DNA of 37,727 nucleotides, from NCBI GenBank assembly GCA_011391125.1, contig JAABRE010000049.1:1-37727 (forward strand). The letters run 5' to 3'. Positions 1 through 7,857 of the stretch are shown here, piece after piece (position 1 is the first letter of the stretch; every line of letters starts with the position of its first letter). The position numbers and the translations under genes are program-made. The notes beneath the pieces are model-generated. The model saw nothing but the letters and a program-made list of their open reading frames with translations. It had not been told where the DNA came from and did no database searches. The stretch is from Synechococcales cyanobacterium S06 (GTDB taxonomy: Bacteria > Cyanobacteriota > Cyanobacteriia > Cyanobacteriales > JAABRE01).

Positions 1-561
1 ACAAGACTAGGGAAACACCCAGAAACAAGCACAAGGGTAGCTACCTTGTTAAAGAAACAAAAGGGCAAATGTACCAAATGTGGACATTACTTTACGAGCA
101 AAGATGTGATTGAGGTTGACCATATTATCCCAAAAACCGAAGGAGGTAAGGATGAATATAAAAACCTACAATTACTTCATGGTCACTGTCACGATACTAA
201 AACCAGAGAAGATTCCATAAGGGTGCGTGAAAATAAAGAAGAGAATAGTAACCCAGAGCTAAAATTGCTCAAGACTAAACTCGACACGGTTGAGATGGAT
301 ATTAAGAGACGTAAAAATCTCAAACTCAGTGAAGCTAACAAAGCCCAAATCGAAAGGTTAGGGTTAGTCAAAATTGACATAATTAACGAAATCAAAGCCG
401 TACGTAAGGAAATGAAATCTTTGAGAGTCAATCAAAAGCCTAAACCAAAGTCCAACAAGACAAAAGTAAAGGAAACCAGAAAACCTGACCACCTCGACCT
501 TATCGTAATAGAAAGAGAACGACAGCAACTGGAAGAAAGACTCAAGGTGAAGCTCCCATGA
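1..561 (+). CDS. Group II intron-encoded maturase, C-terminal HNH part (5' truncated by window)
   Basis: The frame is open from base 1. It begins with the segment linking the maturase domain to the endonuclease in group II intron proteins (RLGKHPETSTRVATLLKKQ). An HNH nuclease follows: CTKCG zinc-finger cysteines, VDHIIPKTEGG, a conserved N in YKNLQLLHG, and HCHDTKT. In this family the HNH domain nicks the DNA strand that primes reverse transcription, while the missing upstream part would splice and reverse-transcribe the intron RNA. After the HNH motif comes a tail of about 110 highly charged residues, rich in Lys and Glu and probably coiled-coil. This is much longer than the short tail I expect after HDTKT. 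The first in-frame start-like codon (TTG at 46) is not the real start. The stop lies about 20 bases before domain V, which is normal spacing. Confidence 0.85.
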   Translation, partial: TRLGKHPETSTRVATLLKKQKGKCTKCGHYFTSKDVIEVDHIIPKTEGGKDEYKNLQLLHGHCHDTKTREDSIRVRENKEENSNPELKLLKTKLDTVEMDIKRRKNLKLSEANKAQIERLGLVKIDIINEIKAVRKEMKSLRVNQKPKPKSNKTKVKETRKPDHLDLIVIERERQQLEERLKVKLP

Positions 562-577
562 CAAGGGTAATCTTATT

Positions 578-658
578 GAGTAGCCGTATGAGGTAAAAGT
601 CTCACGTACGGTTTCGGAGGAGAGGTTAAGATGGTAACATCTTAATCGACTCTCTAAT
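578..658 (+). ncRNA. Group II intron RNA domains V and VI
   Basis: Bases 581-614 match the conserved domain V. The catalytic triad AGC is at 582-584. The lower stem pairs AGCCGTAT with GTACGGTT, with a two-base bulge near 605-606 and an A-rich terminal loop. Domain VI follows. GAGAG (620-624) pairs with CTCTC (650-654), and TTAAGATG (626-633) pairs with CATCTTAA (638-645) under a GTAA loop. A649 is unpaired on the 3' strand and is the expected branch-point adenosine. These two domains form the catalytic core and the lariat branch of the ribozyme. Confidence 0.88.
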
Positions 659-703
659 TTCCTTTGGAATTGTATTCTGGTTTTGATAAAATTGAAAAAA
701 ATT

Positions 704-1300
704 ATGATGGATGAAGGTTATATTAAATATTTGTGTAATTGGATTAAGGATAAACCGATTAATCCGGAAAAATTAGTTGAAATTAACCATTGGCGTAATA
801 AATTATATCAATTAGGTTTAATTGGTGAATATGAAAATGGGATCGGTTTTGGTAATATTAGTATTCGGGTAAAAAATACCACTGAATTTATAATTACGGG
901 GACACATACTGGCAATATTGAGACTCTAAACGAGGAACATTTTACGACTGTAACTAATTTTAATTGGCAGAAAAATTGGGTTACTTGTGTTGGTCCTATT
1001 CAAGCTTCTTCTGAGTCCTTGAGCCATGGTGCAATATATTTAACTAATCCGGAAGTTAATGCTATTATTCATGTTCATCATCGAAAAATGTGGGAGAACT
1101 TATTAAATAAAATACCAACTACTGATAAAAATTGTTCTTATGGTACTCCAGAAATGGCTCAAGAATTAATCCGATTATCCCAAGAAAATGAGTTGAAAAA
1201 TTTGCAAATTTTAGTAATGGCTGGCCATGAAGAAGGTATTATTTCTTTTGGGAAAACTTTAGAGGAAGCTGGTAATATTTTGTTAAAATATTACTTGTAA
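704..1300 (+). CDS. Class II aldolase/adducin-family protein
   Basis: This is a roughly 198-residue single-domain protein of the class II aldolase fold. Members are zinc-dependent enzymes such as sugar-phosphate aldolases, epimerases and methylthioribulose-1-phosphate dehydratase. Visible family features are an N-terminal WRNKLYQLGLIG helix, the GFGNISIR phosphate-binding segment, and zinc ligands in AIIHVHH. A further His lies in MAGHEEGIISFG, and the C-terminal helix is EEAGNILL. The substrate cannot be told from sequence. ATG at 704 (or 707) is preferred to the in-frame TTG at 683, because the extra seven residues add nothing family-like. The group II intron ends about 45 bases upstream and may have displaced the native promoter. 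The gene converges on sbcC. Confidence 0.8.
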   Translation: MMDEGYIKYLCNWIKDKPINPEKLVEINHWRNKLYQLGLIGEYENGIGFGNISIRVKNTTEFIITGTHTGNIETLNEEHFTTVTNFNWQKNWVTCVGPIQASSESLSHGAIYLTNPEVNAIIHVHHRKMWENLLNKIPTTDKNCSYGTPEMAQELIRLSQENELKNLQILVMAGHEEGIISFGKTLEEAGNILLKYYL

Positions 1301-1357
1301 GGTGCGTCACAAAAATAATTTAGAGGTTTAATTAATAATTATTACTTATGACGCACC
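1301..1357. repeat. Inverted repeat between convergent genes
   Basis: GGTGCGTCA (1301-1309) and TGACGCACC (1349-1357) form perfect 9-base arms around a 39-base AT-rich interior. The GGTGCGTCA/TGACGCACC pair resembles dispersed palindromic elements found in cyanobacterial intergenic DNA. It could also act as a bidirectional stem between the aldolase gene and sbcC, but no U-tract follows either arm. Confidence 0.6.
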
Positions 1358-1361
1358 TACT

Positions 1362-4300
1362 TTAAATTGAGAGATTTATTTGAGAACCTTGATTAGTTTT
1401 ATCTATTTCAATTCTGGTTTGAAAAGCTTCTTTAAATTGGGGAATATGGGTGACTGCTAAAATACAAGAAAAATCGCTGGAAATTGCGTTAATTGCCGCA
1501 ATTAGGCGATCGCAACCTTCCCCATCTTGGGTCCCAAAACCTTCGTCAATAATTAACATTTGTAAAGCAGTTCCAGCCTTATTTGCTAACAATTTTGCTA
1601 GGGCCAAACGGATGGAAAAATTAATTCTAAAAGCTTCACCTCCGGAGTAAGTTTCATAGGTTCTAGTACCCTTACTATCCGCAATTAAAATATCTAAAGT
1701 ATCAAGTAATTTAGTATTTTTCTTAGAAGTACCTTTGCTAGTTTTTTGAGTTAAAAATTGGACGTGAAATTGATTACCTGTTAACCTGCTTAAAATGTGA
1801 TTAGTTTCTGCTTCTAACTGAGGTAAAATATTCTCAATCATTAATGCTTGAATACCATTTTTACCAAATGCTTGACCTAATTCTTGATAGACTCGATACT
1901 GTTTTTTCAAACCTTGTAATCTTTGATATTCGGCCTCATTTTTAATCCGTTTATCTTCTAGTTGTTTTAAAGATTGCTCTATTTTACCTTTTTCCGCTAA
2001 ATAATTATCTAATTCCTGTCTTCTATTGCGCATTTTTTCAGACAAGATCTGTAAATCACTACTATAATCTTTAATAAGTTCTATTTCGGTTAATAAACTA
2101 TCTAATTGCTGTTTAATTTTTGCTTGTTCTTCCTGTCGTTCTTGTGACTGTTTTTGTAATTCTTCTTGACGATTTTTTAACTGAGGATATTGTTGTTTCG
2201 ATTGTTCTAATTTATGATAAGTTGTTTCATAGGCTTGATTTTGACGCAAAGATGCAACCACCTGATTATGGTAAGAAGCACTATAGTTTAATTCTTGAAA
2301 AGACTCAGTAACTTTATTAATTTGTTGCTGAATTTCCGAGTTAATTTGTAAGTCGATTAATTGCTGTTTTAAGGTAGCAATATTATTAATAATGTCCGGT
2401 TTATTTTTCTCAATTTGTTCTTGACGACGTAAGCTATCTTCGATTTTGCTTTGTTTAATTTCCGACCAACGCAAATTATCGACTTCTTTTCTTACTAAAA
2501 CATGGGTTTCTTCACTGTAATTTAATCTGATTAATTCTTGGTTAATTTGTTGTAATTCCCTTTGTAATTCTGCGGCATAATTATCAGTATGTAAAGCACT
2601 TTCTAGGTCTTGTATTTGCTGTTTAATGTTATTTAAGATTTCATTTAATCCCTCAGTTTCTTCTAATTGTGCTTCTATTTGGATAAATTGCTGAAATAAT
2701 TGGTCATAATCTTGTAATTCACTGGTTAAACTTTTTTGTTCATTGGTGAATTTTTGTAACTCCCTTTGACAAGTATTTAATTGCTCTTTAAGAGTCCAAA
2801 TTTTGTTTTGATTTTCTTCTTCTTGTTTTGATGTTTTATTAATAACATGAACTCGATGGTGCTCGTCTAATTCCCTTTCACATAAAGGACAAACAGAATC
2901 TGGTTTTTGTAATAACTGTAATTTTTGTTGCAATTCTTCGATTAATTGATAACAACTATTTTGCTGTTCATTTAACCGTGAAATCGCTTTTTCTTTGTCA
3001 ATACTTTTGGTTTCAACTCTTTTTAAATATTGTTTGGTATTATCTAATCTATTTAATTCTTGATCTAAAGAAGCTAATTTCTTTCTTTGTTCGGGTATCT
3101 TGGCAATTTTACTGGCAATTTCAGCCTCTTTTTTTTGTAAGTCTTCTAATTTTAAATTTAATCTATTTTTAACTTTGTCAATTTCTGTTTCTAAAGTTTG
3201 ACGTTGGCGCATTAAAGGACTATTTTTCGTTTGTAATTGGTCTAATTCTTGTAACTGTTGTCGTTTTTCTCTCAGTTTAATTAATCCTTTTTCTACTTCA
3301 GATTTAGTTTTTAATATCACTTGGTTCTCTTTTTCTTGTTGTTCTAAATTAGCTAACCTATTTTTAGCCGTTTCTAGTTGCAATTCTAATTGTCTAATTT
3401 CCTGATCTAATTGTTTTTCTAATTCCCGTTTTTGATTTTGCAATTGTTGATAGACTTGAAAATCTTGGCTTAATTTATCCTGTTCTTTTCTCAAGTCTAA
3501 TAACTGTTGATATTTTTGATTAATCTCATTTTCTTGCTGTAATAATTGCTCTAAATTTGTTAATTCTTGGGTTAATTTTCCTAATTCATTTTGAAGGCGA
3601 TCTCCCTCTTGTTTACTTCTTTCAAATTGTTGTTTTTCTCGATTAATATTGTCTTGTTGACTATTACGAGTGATTTGGTTAGCCCTCAATTTTTGCTCAA
3701 CTTCCTTATCAATTTGTTCCTGTTTATGAAGTTCCTTAATTTCATGTTCGGTACTTTTTTGTTTAGCAATTAATTGCTCTTCATTTTGCAATTCTTTAGT
3801 TTCAGACTCTAATTGAGATTCCAATTCATCGAATTTTCCCTTAATAATTTTTGATTGTTCTTTGGACTTATCTGATAACTTTTGATACTGATCTAAATTT
3901 AATAATTCTGCTAAAACTTTTTTCCTTTCTGTTGCAGTTTTGGTCATAAATTCATCGGCTTTACCTTGACGTAAATAAGCAGAATTAATAAAAGTTTCAT
4001 AATCTAATTTTAACTCATTAATAATATATTTCTGGGTATCTGTTAACTTTTTTTCAGACAAAGAAATGAACTTTCCAGTCTTATTTTTTACTTGAAAATC
4101 TAAGGTGCTACTTTTTCCTCTGGTACGAGTTCTAATAACTTTATAATGTTTATAATTATTGCTTAATTCAAAGTCAACTCGCACATCTTTTTCGCCAAGA
4201 TGTATCACTTCATCGTCACTGTCAGCGCGAGTTTTGCCCCAAATTACCCAAGTAATTGCTTCTAATAAAGAGGATTTTCCTGCACCATTAGGACCACAAA

Positions 4301-4385
4301 TACAAGCGGTATGAAGACCACTAAAATCGAGACTTGCTTGACGATAACTAAGAAAATTACTAAGAGTAAGTTGTAAAGGTATCAT
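1362..4385 (-). CDS. sbcC: SbcC/Rad50-family DNA repair ATPase
   Basis: This is the large SMC-like subunit of the SbcCD nuclease, which processes DNA ends and cleaves hairpins during repair and replication of palindromes. Its 1007 residues match the family length. The N-terminal ATPase half carries Walker A GPNGAGKSS (about residues 31-39). Two long Gln/Glu-rich coiled coils flank a zinc hook CPLC near residue 500. The C-terminal half has the ABC signature YSGGEAFRINF and Walker B MLIIDEGFGTQD. The partner nuclease SbcD is not in the window. The ATG at 4385 directly precedes IPLQLTLSNFLSYR, the expected N-terminus. The gene is divergent from the pmp3-like gene, with only 59 bases between them. 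Confidence 0.95.
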   Translation of the reverse strand: MIPLQLTLSNFLSYRQASLDFSGLHTACICGPNGAGKSSLLEAITWVIWGKTRADSDDEVIHLGEKDVRVDFELSNNYKHYKVIRTRTRGKSSTLDFQVKNKTGKFISLSEKKLTDTQKYIINELKLDYETFINSAYLRQGKADEFMTKTATERKKVLAELLNLDQYQKLSDKSKEQSKIIKGKFDELESQLESETKELQNEEQLIAKQKSTEHEIKELHKQEQIDKEVEQKLRANQITRNSQQDNINREKQQFERSKQEGDRLQNELGKLTQELTNLEQLLQQENEINQKYQQLLDLRKEQDKLSQDFQVYQQLQNQKRELEKQLDQEIRQLELQLETAKNRLANLEQQEKENQVILKTKSEVEKGLIKLREKRQQLQELDQLQTKNSPLMRQRQTLETEIDKVKNRLNLKLEDLQKKEAEIASKIAKIPEQRKKLASLDQELNRLDNTKQYLKRVETKSIDKEKAISRLNEQQNSCYQLIEELQQKLQLLQKPDSVCPLCERELDEHHRVHVINKTSKQEEENQNKIWTLKEQLNTCQRELQKFTNEQKSLTSELQDYDQLFQQFIQIEAQLEETEGLNEILNNIKQQIQDLESALHTDNYAAELQRELQQINQELIRLNYSEETHVLVRKEVDNLRWSEIKQSKIEDSLRRQEQIEKNKPDIINNIATLKQQLIDLQINSEIQQQINKVTESFQELNYSASYHNQVVASLRQNQAYETTYHKLEQSKQQYPQLKNRQEELQKQSQERQEEQAKIKQQLDSLLTEIELIKDYSSDLQILSEKMRNRRQELDNYLAEKGKIEQSLKQLEDKRIKNEAEYQRLQGLKKQYRVYQELGQAFGKNGIQALMIENILPQLEAETNHILSRLTGNQFHVQFLTQKTSKGTSKKNTKLLDTLDILIADSKGTRTYETYSGGEAFRINFSIRLALAKLLANKAGTALQMLIIDEGFGTQDGEGCDRLIAAINAISSDFSCILAVTHIPQFKEAFQTRIEIDKTNQGSQINLSI

Positions 4386-4402
4386 AATTTTTAAAATTTG
4401 GT

Positions 4403-4408
4403 TATAAT
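4403..4408 (+). promoter_or_regulatory. Possible -10 element for the pmp3-like gene
   Basis: TATAAT lies about 37 bases before the ATG in the short divergent spacer. A GAGAGG ribosome-binding site sits at 4431-4436. No convincing -35 hexamer is visible at the usual distance, so this is only a candidate. Confidence 0.3.
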
Positions 4409-4444
4409 AAATGGTAAGTTAACAAAAAATGAGAGGTAAAACCC

Positions 4445-4609
4445 ATGGATGACTTAGTAAAAATTGTAATTGCGATTTTATTACCTCCCCTTGGAGTATT
4501 TTTTGAAGTAGGTTTTGGTAAGGATTTTTGGATTAATTTACTGTTAACAATTTTTGGTTTTTATATTCTAGGAATTGTTCATGCTGTGTGGATTATTGCT
4601 AAAAAATAA
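4445..4609 (+). CDS. Pmp3/YqaE (UPF0057)-family small membrane protein
   Basis: The 54-residue product MDDLVKIVIAILLPPLGVFF... has the UPF0057 layout. Helix one ends in LLPPLGVFFEVGFG, a short FWINLLLT link follows, and helix two is FGFYILGIVHAVWII, ending in AKK. In yeast and bacteria the family consists of tiny two-helix plasma-membrane proteoplipids linked to cation and salt stress. A GAGAGG Shine-Dalgarno sequence lies 8 bases before the ATG. The stop codon abuts the stop codon of the convergent adenosine-kinase gene with no spacer, so the two transcripts must overlap or end inside each other. Confidence 0.88.
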   Translation: MDDLVKIVIAILLPPLGVFFEVGFGKDFWINLLLTIFGFYILGIVHAVWIIAKK

Positions 4610-5092
4610 TCACAATTTATAGCCGATTTTCCGCAGAAATTCCTGACGATTATTAACATCTTCAGGTGTTTCTATTCCTTGGGGAGAAAACCCGTCAATT
4701 ACGCCTAAAATCCCTCTACCTTGTTCCGTTTCTGCGATAATTAATTGTACTGGATTTGCCGTGGCACAATGAATATTACAAATTTCCTGACACTGTTTAA
4801 TTGCATTGAGAAAATTAATGGGAAAAGCCTCTTTTAACACGATAATAAAGGTATGACCAGCTGCTAAGAATTCGGCGTTTTTCGTAGCAATTTGCTGTAA
4901 ACTTTCATCATTACCAGAAACACGAATTAAACAAGGTCCTGAAGCTTCACAAAATGCTAAACCAAACTTGACTTGAGCAGAAATTCCCACCATGATTTCA
5001 TGTAAATCTGTCACCGTTTTAATAAAATGACTATGACCGACGATTAAATTGCCATCTTCGGGAGTTTCTAAAGTAACTACTTTTAATTCCAT
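4610..5092 (-). CDS. Adenosine-specific kinase family protein (DUF355)
   Basis: The 160-residue product matches the small adenosine-specific kinase family, known structurally from archaea, which is unrelated to PfkB-type adenosine kinases. Recognisable segments are GHSHFIKTVTDLHEIM, KFGLAFCEASGPCLIR, AAGHTFIIVLKEAFPINFLN, the IHCATANPVQLIIAET core, and GRGILGVIDGFSPQGIE. The expected activity is phosphorylation of adenosine to AMP. The start is taken at ATG 5092 because a GGAG Shine-Dalgarno sequence sits nine bases upstream. The longer frame from TTG 5107 would place that motif inside the coding region. Confidence 0.85.
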   Translation of the reverse strand: MELKVVTLETPEDGNLIVGHSHFIKTVTDLHEIMVGISAQVKFGLAFCEASGPCLIRVSGNDESLQQIATKNAEFLAAGHTFIIVLKEAFPINFLNAIKQCQEICNIHCATANPVQLIIAETEQGRGILGVIDGFSPQGIETPEDVNNRQEFLRKIGYKL

Positions 5093-5164
5093 AATTTTAA
5101 GCTCCAATGATTTTTACTATTATATCTTAATTTGGCAAATTATGAACAAAAAATTAACAATTTT

Positions 5165-5533
5165 TTAATTTTTTGGCTTAATCATATCTAAATCAACGTT
5201 TAAAATATCGGCGATGGAACGCAATATTTCTACTGAAGCCAACCCCATATTCTGCTCAATTTCTGTTAATAATTGAACGGAAATATTAACTTGATCAGCT
5301 AAATTTTGCCTAGTTAAATTCCGATATTGACGATAAACTTGAATCGGATTTTTGCCCTCAAAAATAATAGAATAAACGACCTCAGAAGGAAAATTCTCTT
5401 CATTTCTACTTTTAGCCAAATCAGAAGCTTCAATGTCAGATAACATTTGGGCATCTTCGATTAATTGTTGATAGAAATCAAAGGGAATAACTGCATAATC
5501 TTGTCCATTTTTTTTGATAATTTCAGGTATCAT
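5165..5533 (-). CDS. XRE-family helix-turn-helix protein, antitoxin-like
   Basis: This 122-residue protein has two parts. The N-terminal half (IKKNGQDYAVIPFDFYQQLIEDAQML) resembles the front part of small antitoxin-like proteins that start with 'xxYAVIPxxxY'. The C-terminal part (about residues 62-118) is a Cro/C1-type helix-turn-helix with NPIQVYRQYRNLTRQNLADQ and ISVQLLTEIEQ. It begins 17 bases after the stop of the prolyl oligopeptidase gene on the same strand, so co-transcription is likely. No toxin-like gene lies next to it. It may be a solitary antitoxin-type regulator. Its target is unknown. Confidence 0.7.
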   Translation of the reverse strand: MIPEIIKKNGQDYAVIPFDFYQQLIEDAQMLSDIEASDLAKSRNEENFPSEVVYSIIFEGKNPIQVYRQYRNLTRQNLADQVNISVQLLTEIEQNMGLASVEILRSIADILNVDLDMIKPKN

Positions 5534-5550
5534 TTTAGAACAAAAAGTTA

Positions 5551-7617
5551 TTAAATCTGTAAAATATCAACTAAAAAAGCCCATTTATCGGCAATTTCTT
5601 CGATAATTTTGGTGGTAGGTTTACCTGAACCATGACCTGCTTTAGTTTCGATTCTAATTAATACGGGATTCTCTCCTGAATGGGCCTTTTGTAAAGCAGC
5701 GGCAAACTTAAAACTGTGTGCTGGAACTACTCGATCATCGTGATCAGCAGTAGTAATTAAAGTGGCAGGATAACGGGTATTTTCTATTAGGTTATGGAGG
5801 GGAGAATAGCCATATAAAAGCTTAAATTCTGCTTCATTTTCTTGGGCATTTCCATATTCTGAACACCAGGCCCAACCGATGGTAAATTTATGGAAACGTA
5901 ACATATCTAAAACACCAACTGAAGGTAAAGCTGCGGCGAATAAAGCAGGTTTTTGAACCATGCAAGCTCCGACTAATAATCCGCCATTGCTTCCCCCACC
6001 AATCGCTAATTTTTGGGGTGAAGTATAGTTATTTTCGATTAACCATTGAGCGGCAAAAATAAAGTCATCAAATACATTTTGTTTATTAAATTTCATTCCT
6101 GCTTGATGCCAATTTTCGCCATATTCTCCTCCACCCCGTAAGTTAGGTACAGCATAGACTCCACCCATTTCCATCCAAACTAAATTAGCGATGGAAAAAC
6201 TAGGAGTTAAGGACACATTAAAGCCACCATAACCATATAAATAAGTAGGGTTATGGCCATCTAATTTTAAGCCTTTTTTATGGGTAATAAACATGGGAAT
6301 TTTAGTGCCATCTTTACTGGTATAAAATACCTGTTTAGTTTGATAATCTTCGGGATTAAAGTCAATTTCTGGCTGTCTAAAAACCCTGCTTATTCCTGTT
6401 AATAAATCATAGCGATAAATGACAGAAGGAACGGTAAAACTGGTAAAAACATAGAAGGTTTCAGTGTCGTGACGTTTACCACCAAAACCACTAACTGAAC
6501 CAATATCGGGTAAAGTTATTTCTTTAACAAAAGTACCATCTAAATTAAAGATTTTAACTGAGGAATAAGCATCTTTTAAATATTCAGCAATAAACTGATT
6601 ATTAAGAATACCAACACCCTCTAAAGTTTCGTCAGTTTCGGGGATAATTTCTGACCAATTTTCGGGACTTGGGTTATCAGTATCAATGGCAATAATACGG
6701 CTTTTTGGTGCGTTTAAATCGGTTTTAAACCAAAATAATGAACCTTCGTTATCAATAAAGCTAAAATTAGCTTTAAATTCACTAATTAATTCGATAACAG
6801 GGGAATTTTCCTGAGTTAAATCTTTGTAAAAAACTAAATTTTTGGGGTCAGTTCCTCGCCAAACTGAAATGATTAAATAACTGCCATCTTCAGTAACATT
6901 ACCACTAAAACCCCACTCTTTCTGATCGGGTCGATGATATATTAAAATGTCTTCAGATTGTTCTGTACCAATTTTATGAAAGTACAGTTTTTGATAATAA
7001 TTAATATCTTCTAATTCGTTACCCTTGCTAGGTTCATCATAACGACTATAGAAAAATCCTTGATTATCTTTTGTCCAAGAAATTCCGGAAAATTTAACCC
7101 ATTTCAGGTGATCTTCTAAGTCTTTTCCTGTTAAAATATCCCTAACTTTTATTTCCACCCAATCTGAGCCACTTTTTGATAATCCATACCCCATTAATTC
7201 CCCATTATTACTAATAGCTAAACTACTTAAAGCTACTGTACCATCAGCTGAAAGGGTGTTAGGATCGATTAAGATGGTGGGAGTATCATCAAGATGTTTT
7301 AAAGTATAAAGTACACTCTGATTTTGTAAACCGTCATTTTTAAAATAAAAATATCGATCGCCTTCTTTAAAAGGAATCCCATATTTTTCATAATTCCAAA
7401 GTTTAGTAATTCTCTCTTTTATCGTTTCCCTAACTGATATTTGTTCTAAATATTTAAAAGTAATATTATTTTGTTCATTAATCCAAATTTGAGTTTCGGG
7501 GGAATCAGGATTTTCTAACCAACGATAGGGATCAGGTAGAGAAATACCATGATAAATATCAATTTGGTCATCGACTCTGGTAACAGGATAATTAAAAACG
7601 TGATTAATTTTAGACAT
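5551..7617 (-). CDS. Prolyl oligopeptidase (S9A family)
   Basis: This serine peptidase cleaves short peptides after proline. The 688-residue length is normal. The N-terminal part (YPVTRVDDQIDIYHG, PDPYRWLE) leads into a seven-bladed propeller. The C-terminal alpha/beta hydrolase domain holds the catalytic serine in GGGSNGGLLVG (about residue 543), aspartate in TTADHDDRVVPAHS, and histidine in KAGHGSGKP. There is no signal peptide, so a cytoplasmic or periplasm-leaked enzyme is expected. The ATG at 7617 begins MSKINHVFNYPVTR, the usual family N-terminus. The XRE gene follows closely. Confidence 0.95.
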   Translation of the reverse strand: MSKINHVFNYPVTRVDDQIDIYHGISLPDPYRWLENPDSPETQIWINEQNNITFKYLEQISVRETIKERITKLWNYEKYGIPFKEGDRYFYFKNDGLQNQSVLYTLKHLDDTPTILIDPNTLSADGTVALSSLAISNNGELMGYGLSKSGSDWVEIKVRDILTGKDLEDHLKWVKFSGISWTKDNQGFFYSRYDEPSKGNELEDINYYQKLYFHKIGTEQSEDILIYHRPDQKEWGFSGNVTEDGSYLIISVWRGTDPKNLVFYKDLTQENSPVIELISEFKANFSFIDNEGSLFWFKTDLNAPKSRIIAIDTDNPSPENWSEIIPETDETLEGVGILNNQFIAEYLKDAYSSVKIFNLDGTFVKEITLPDIGSVSGFGGKRHDTETFYVFTSFTVPSVIYRYDLLTGISRVFRQPEIDFNPEDYQTKQVFYTSKDGTKIPMFITHKKGLKLDGHNPTYLYGYGGFNVSLTPSFSIANLVWMEMGGVYAVPNLRGGGEYGENWHQAGMKFNKQNVFDDFIFAAQWLIENNYTSPQKLAIGGGSNGGLLVGACMVQKPALFAAALPSVGVLDMLRFHKFTIGWAWCSEYGNAQENEAEFKLLYGYSPLHNLIENTRYPATLITTADHDDRVVPAHSFKFAAALQKAHSGENPVLIRIETKAGHGSGKPTTKIIEEIADKWAFLVDILQI

Positions 7618-7694
7618 AAGAAAATAATAGTATGGTTAAATTATACAAAACTATTATCTCACAGTTAAAGAAAGGTTGGGTTAGAAATGGGTAA

Positions 7695-7739
7695 GAAATC
7701 CGATTTGTGAGCAAAAATAAATAATAAAAATCGGATTTC
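7695..7739. repeat. Inverted repeat GAAATCCGATTT
   Basis: Perfect 12-base arms (7695-7706 and 7728-7739) enclose an AT-rich 21-base loop. The element lies upstream of the prolyl oligopeptidase gene, in a 240-base spacer that holds three separate palindromes and no gene. Confidence 0.6.
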
Positions 7740-7742
7740 CGT

Positions 7743-7774
7743 TTGTAGAGACGTTGCCTGCAACGTCTCTACAA
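7743..7774. repeat. Dispersed palindrome TTGTAGAGACGTTG
   Basis: Perfect 14-base arms (7743-7756 and 7761-7774) close on a CCTG loop. The core GTAGAGACGTTG...CAACGTCTCTAC is a short palindrome widely scattered in cyanobacterial genomes. A relative occurs at 19613-19638. Confidence 0.75.
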
Positions 7775-7792
7775 GAAACCGGTTATCTAATC

Positions 7793-7834
7793 AAAAAAAT
7801 AAGTAGGTAATTAATTGTTTATAATTACCTACTT
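7793..7834 (-). terminator. Rho-independent terminator of the SdrD-B-repeat gene
   Basis: AAGTAGGTAATTA (7801-7813) pairs perfectly with TAATTACCTACTT (7822-7834). Read on the minus strand, the hairpin is followed at once by ATTTTTTGA. It sits 24 bases past the stop codon of the 1312-residue gene. Confidence 0.75.
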
Positions 7835-7857
7835 ATTAATTAATTATTTGTCAATGA

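Larger units (their letters stand above)
1..658 (+). mobile_element. Group II intron, 3' portion
   Basis: The window opens inside the coding region of an intron-encoded protein. That reading frame is followed within about 20 bases by a canonical group II intron domain V and a domain VI hairpin. The exact 3' splice site is uncertain. The bulged A at about 649 and the usual 'AY' intron ending place it near 655-660. The downstream exon begins about 45 bases before the ATG of the aldolase-family gene, so the intron seems to sit in that gene's 5' leader. The 5' end of the intron and the reverse transcriptase domain are outside the window. Confidence 0.85.
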
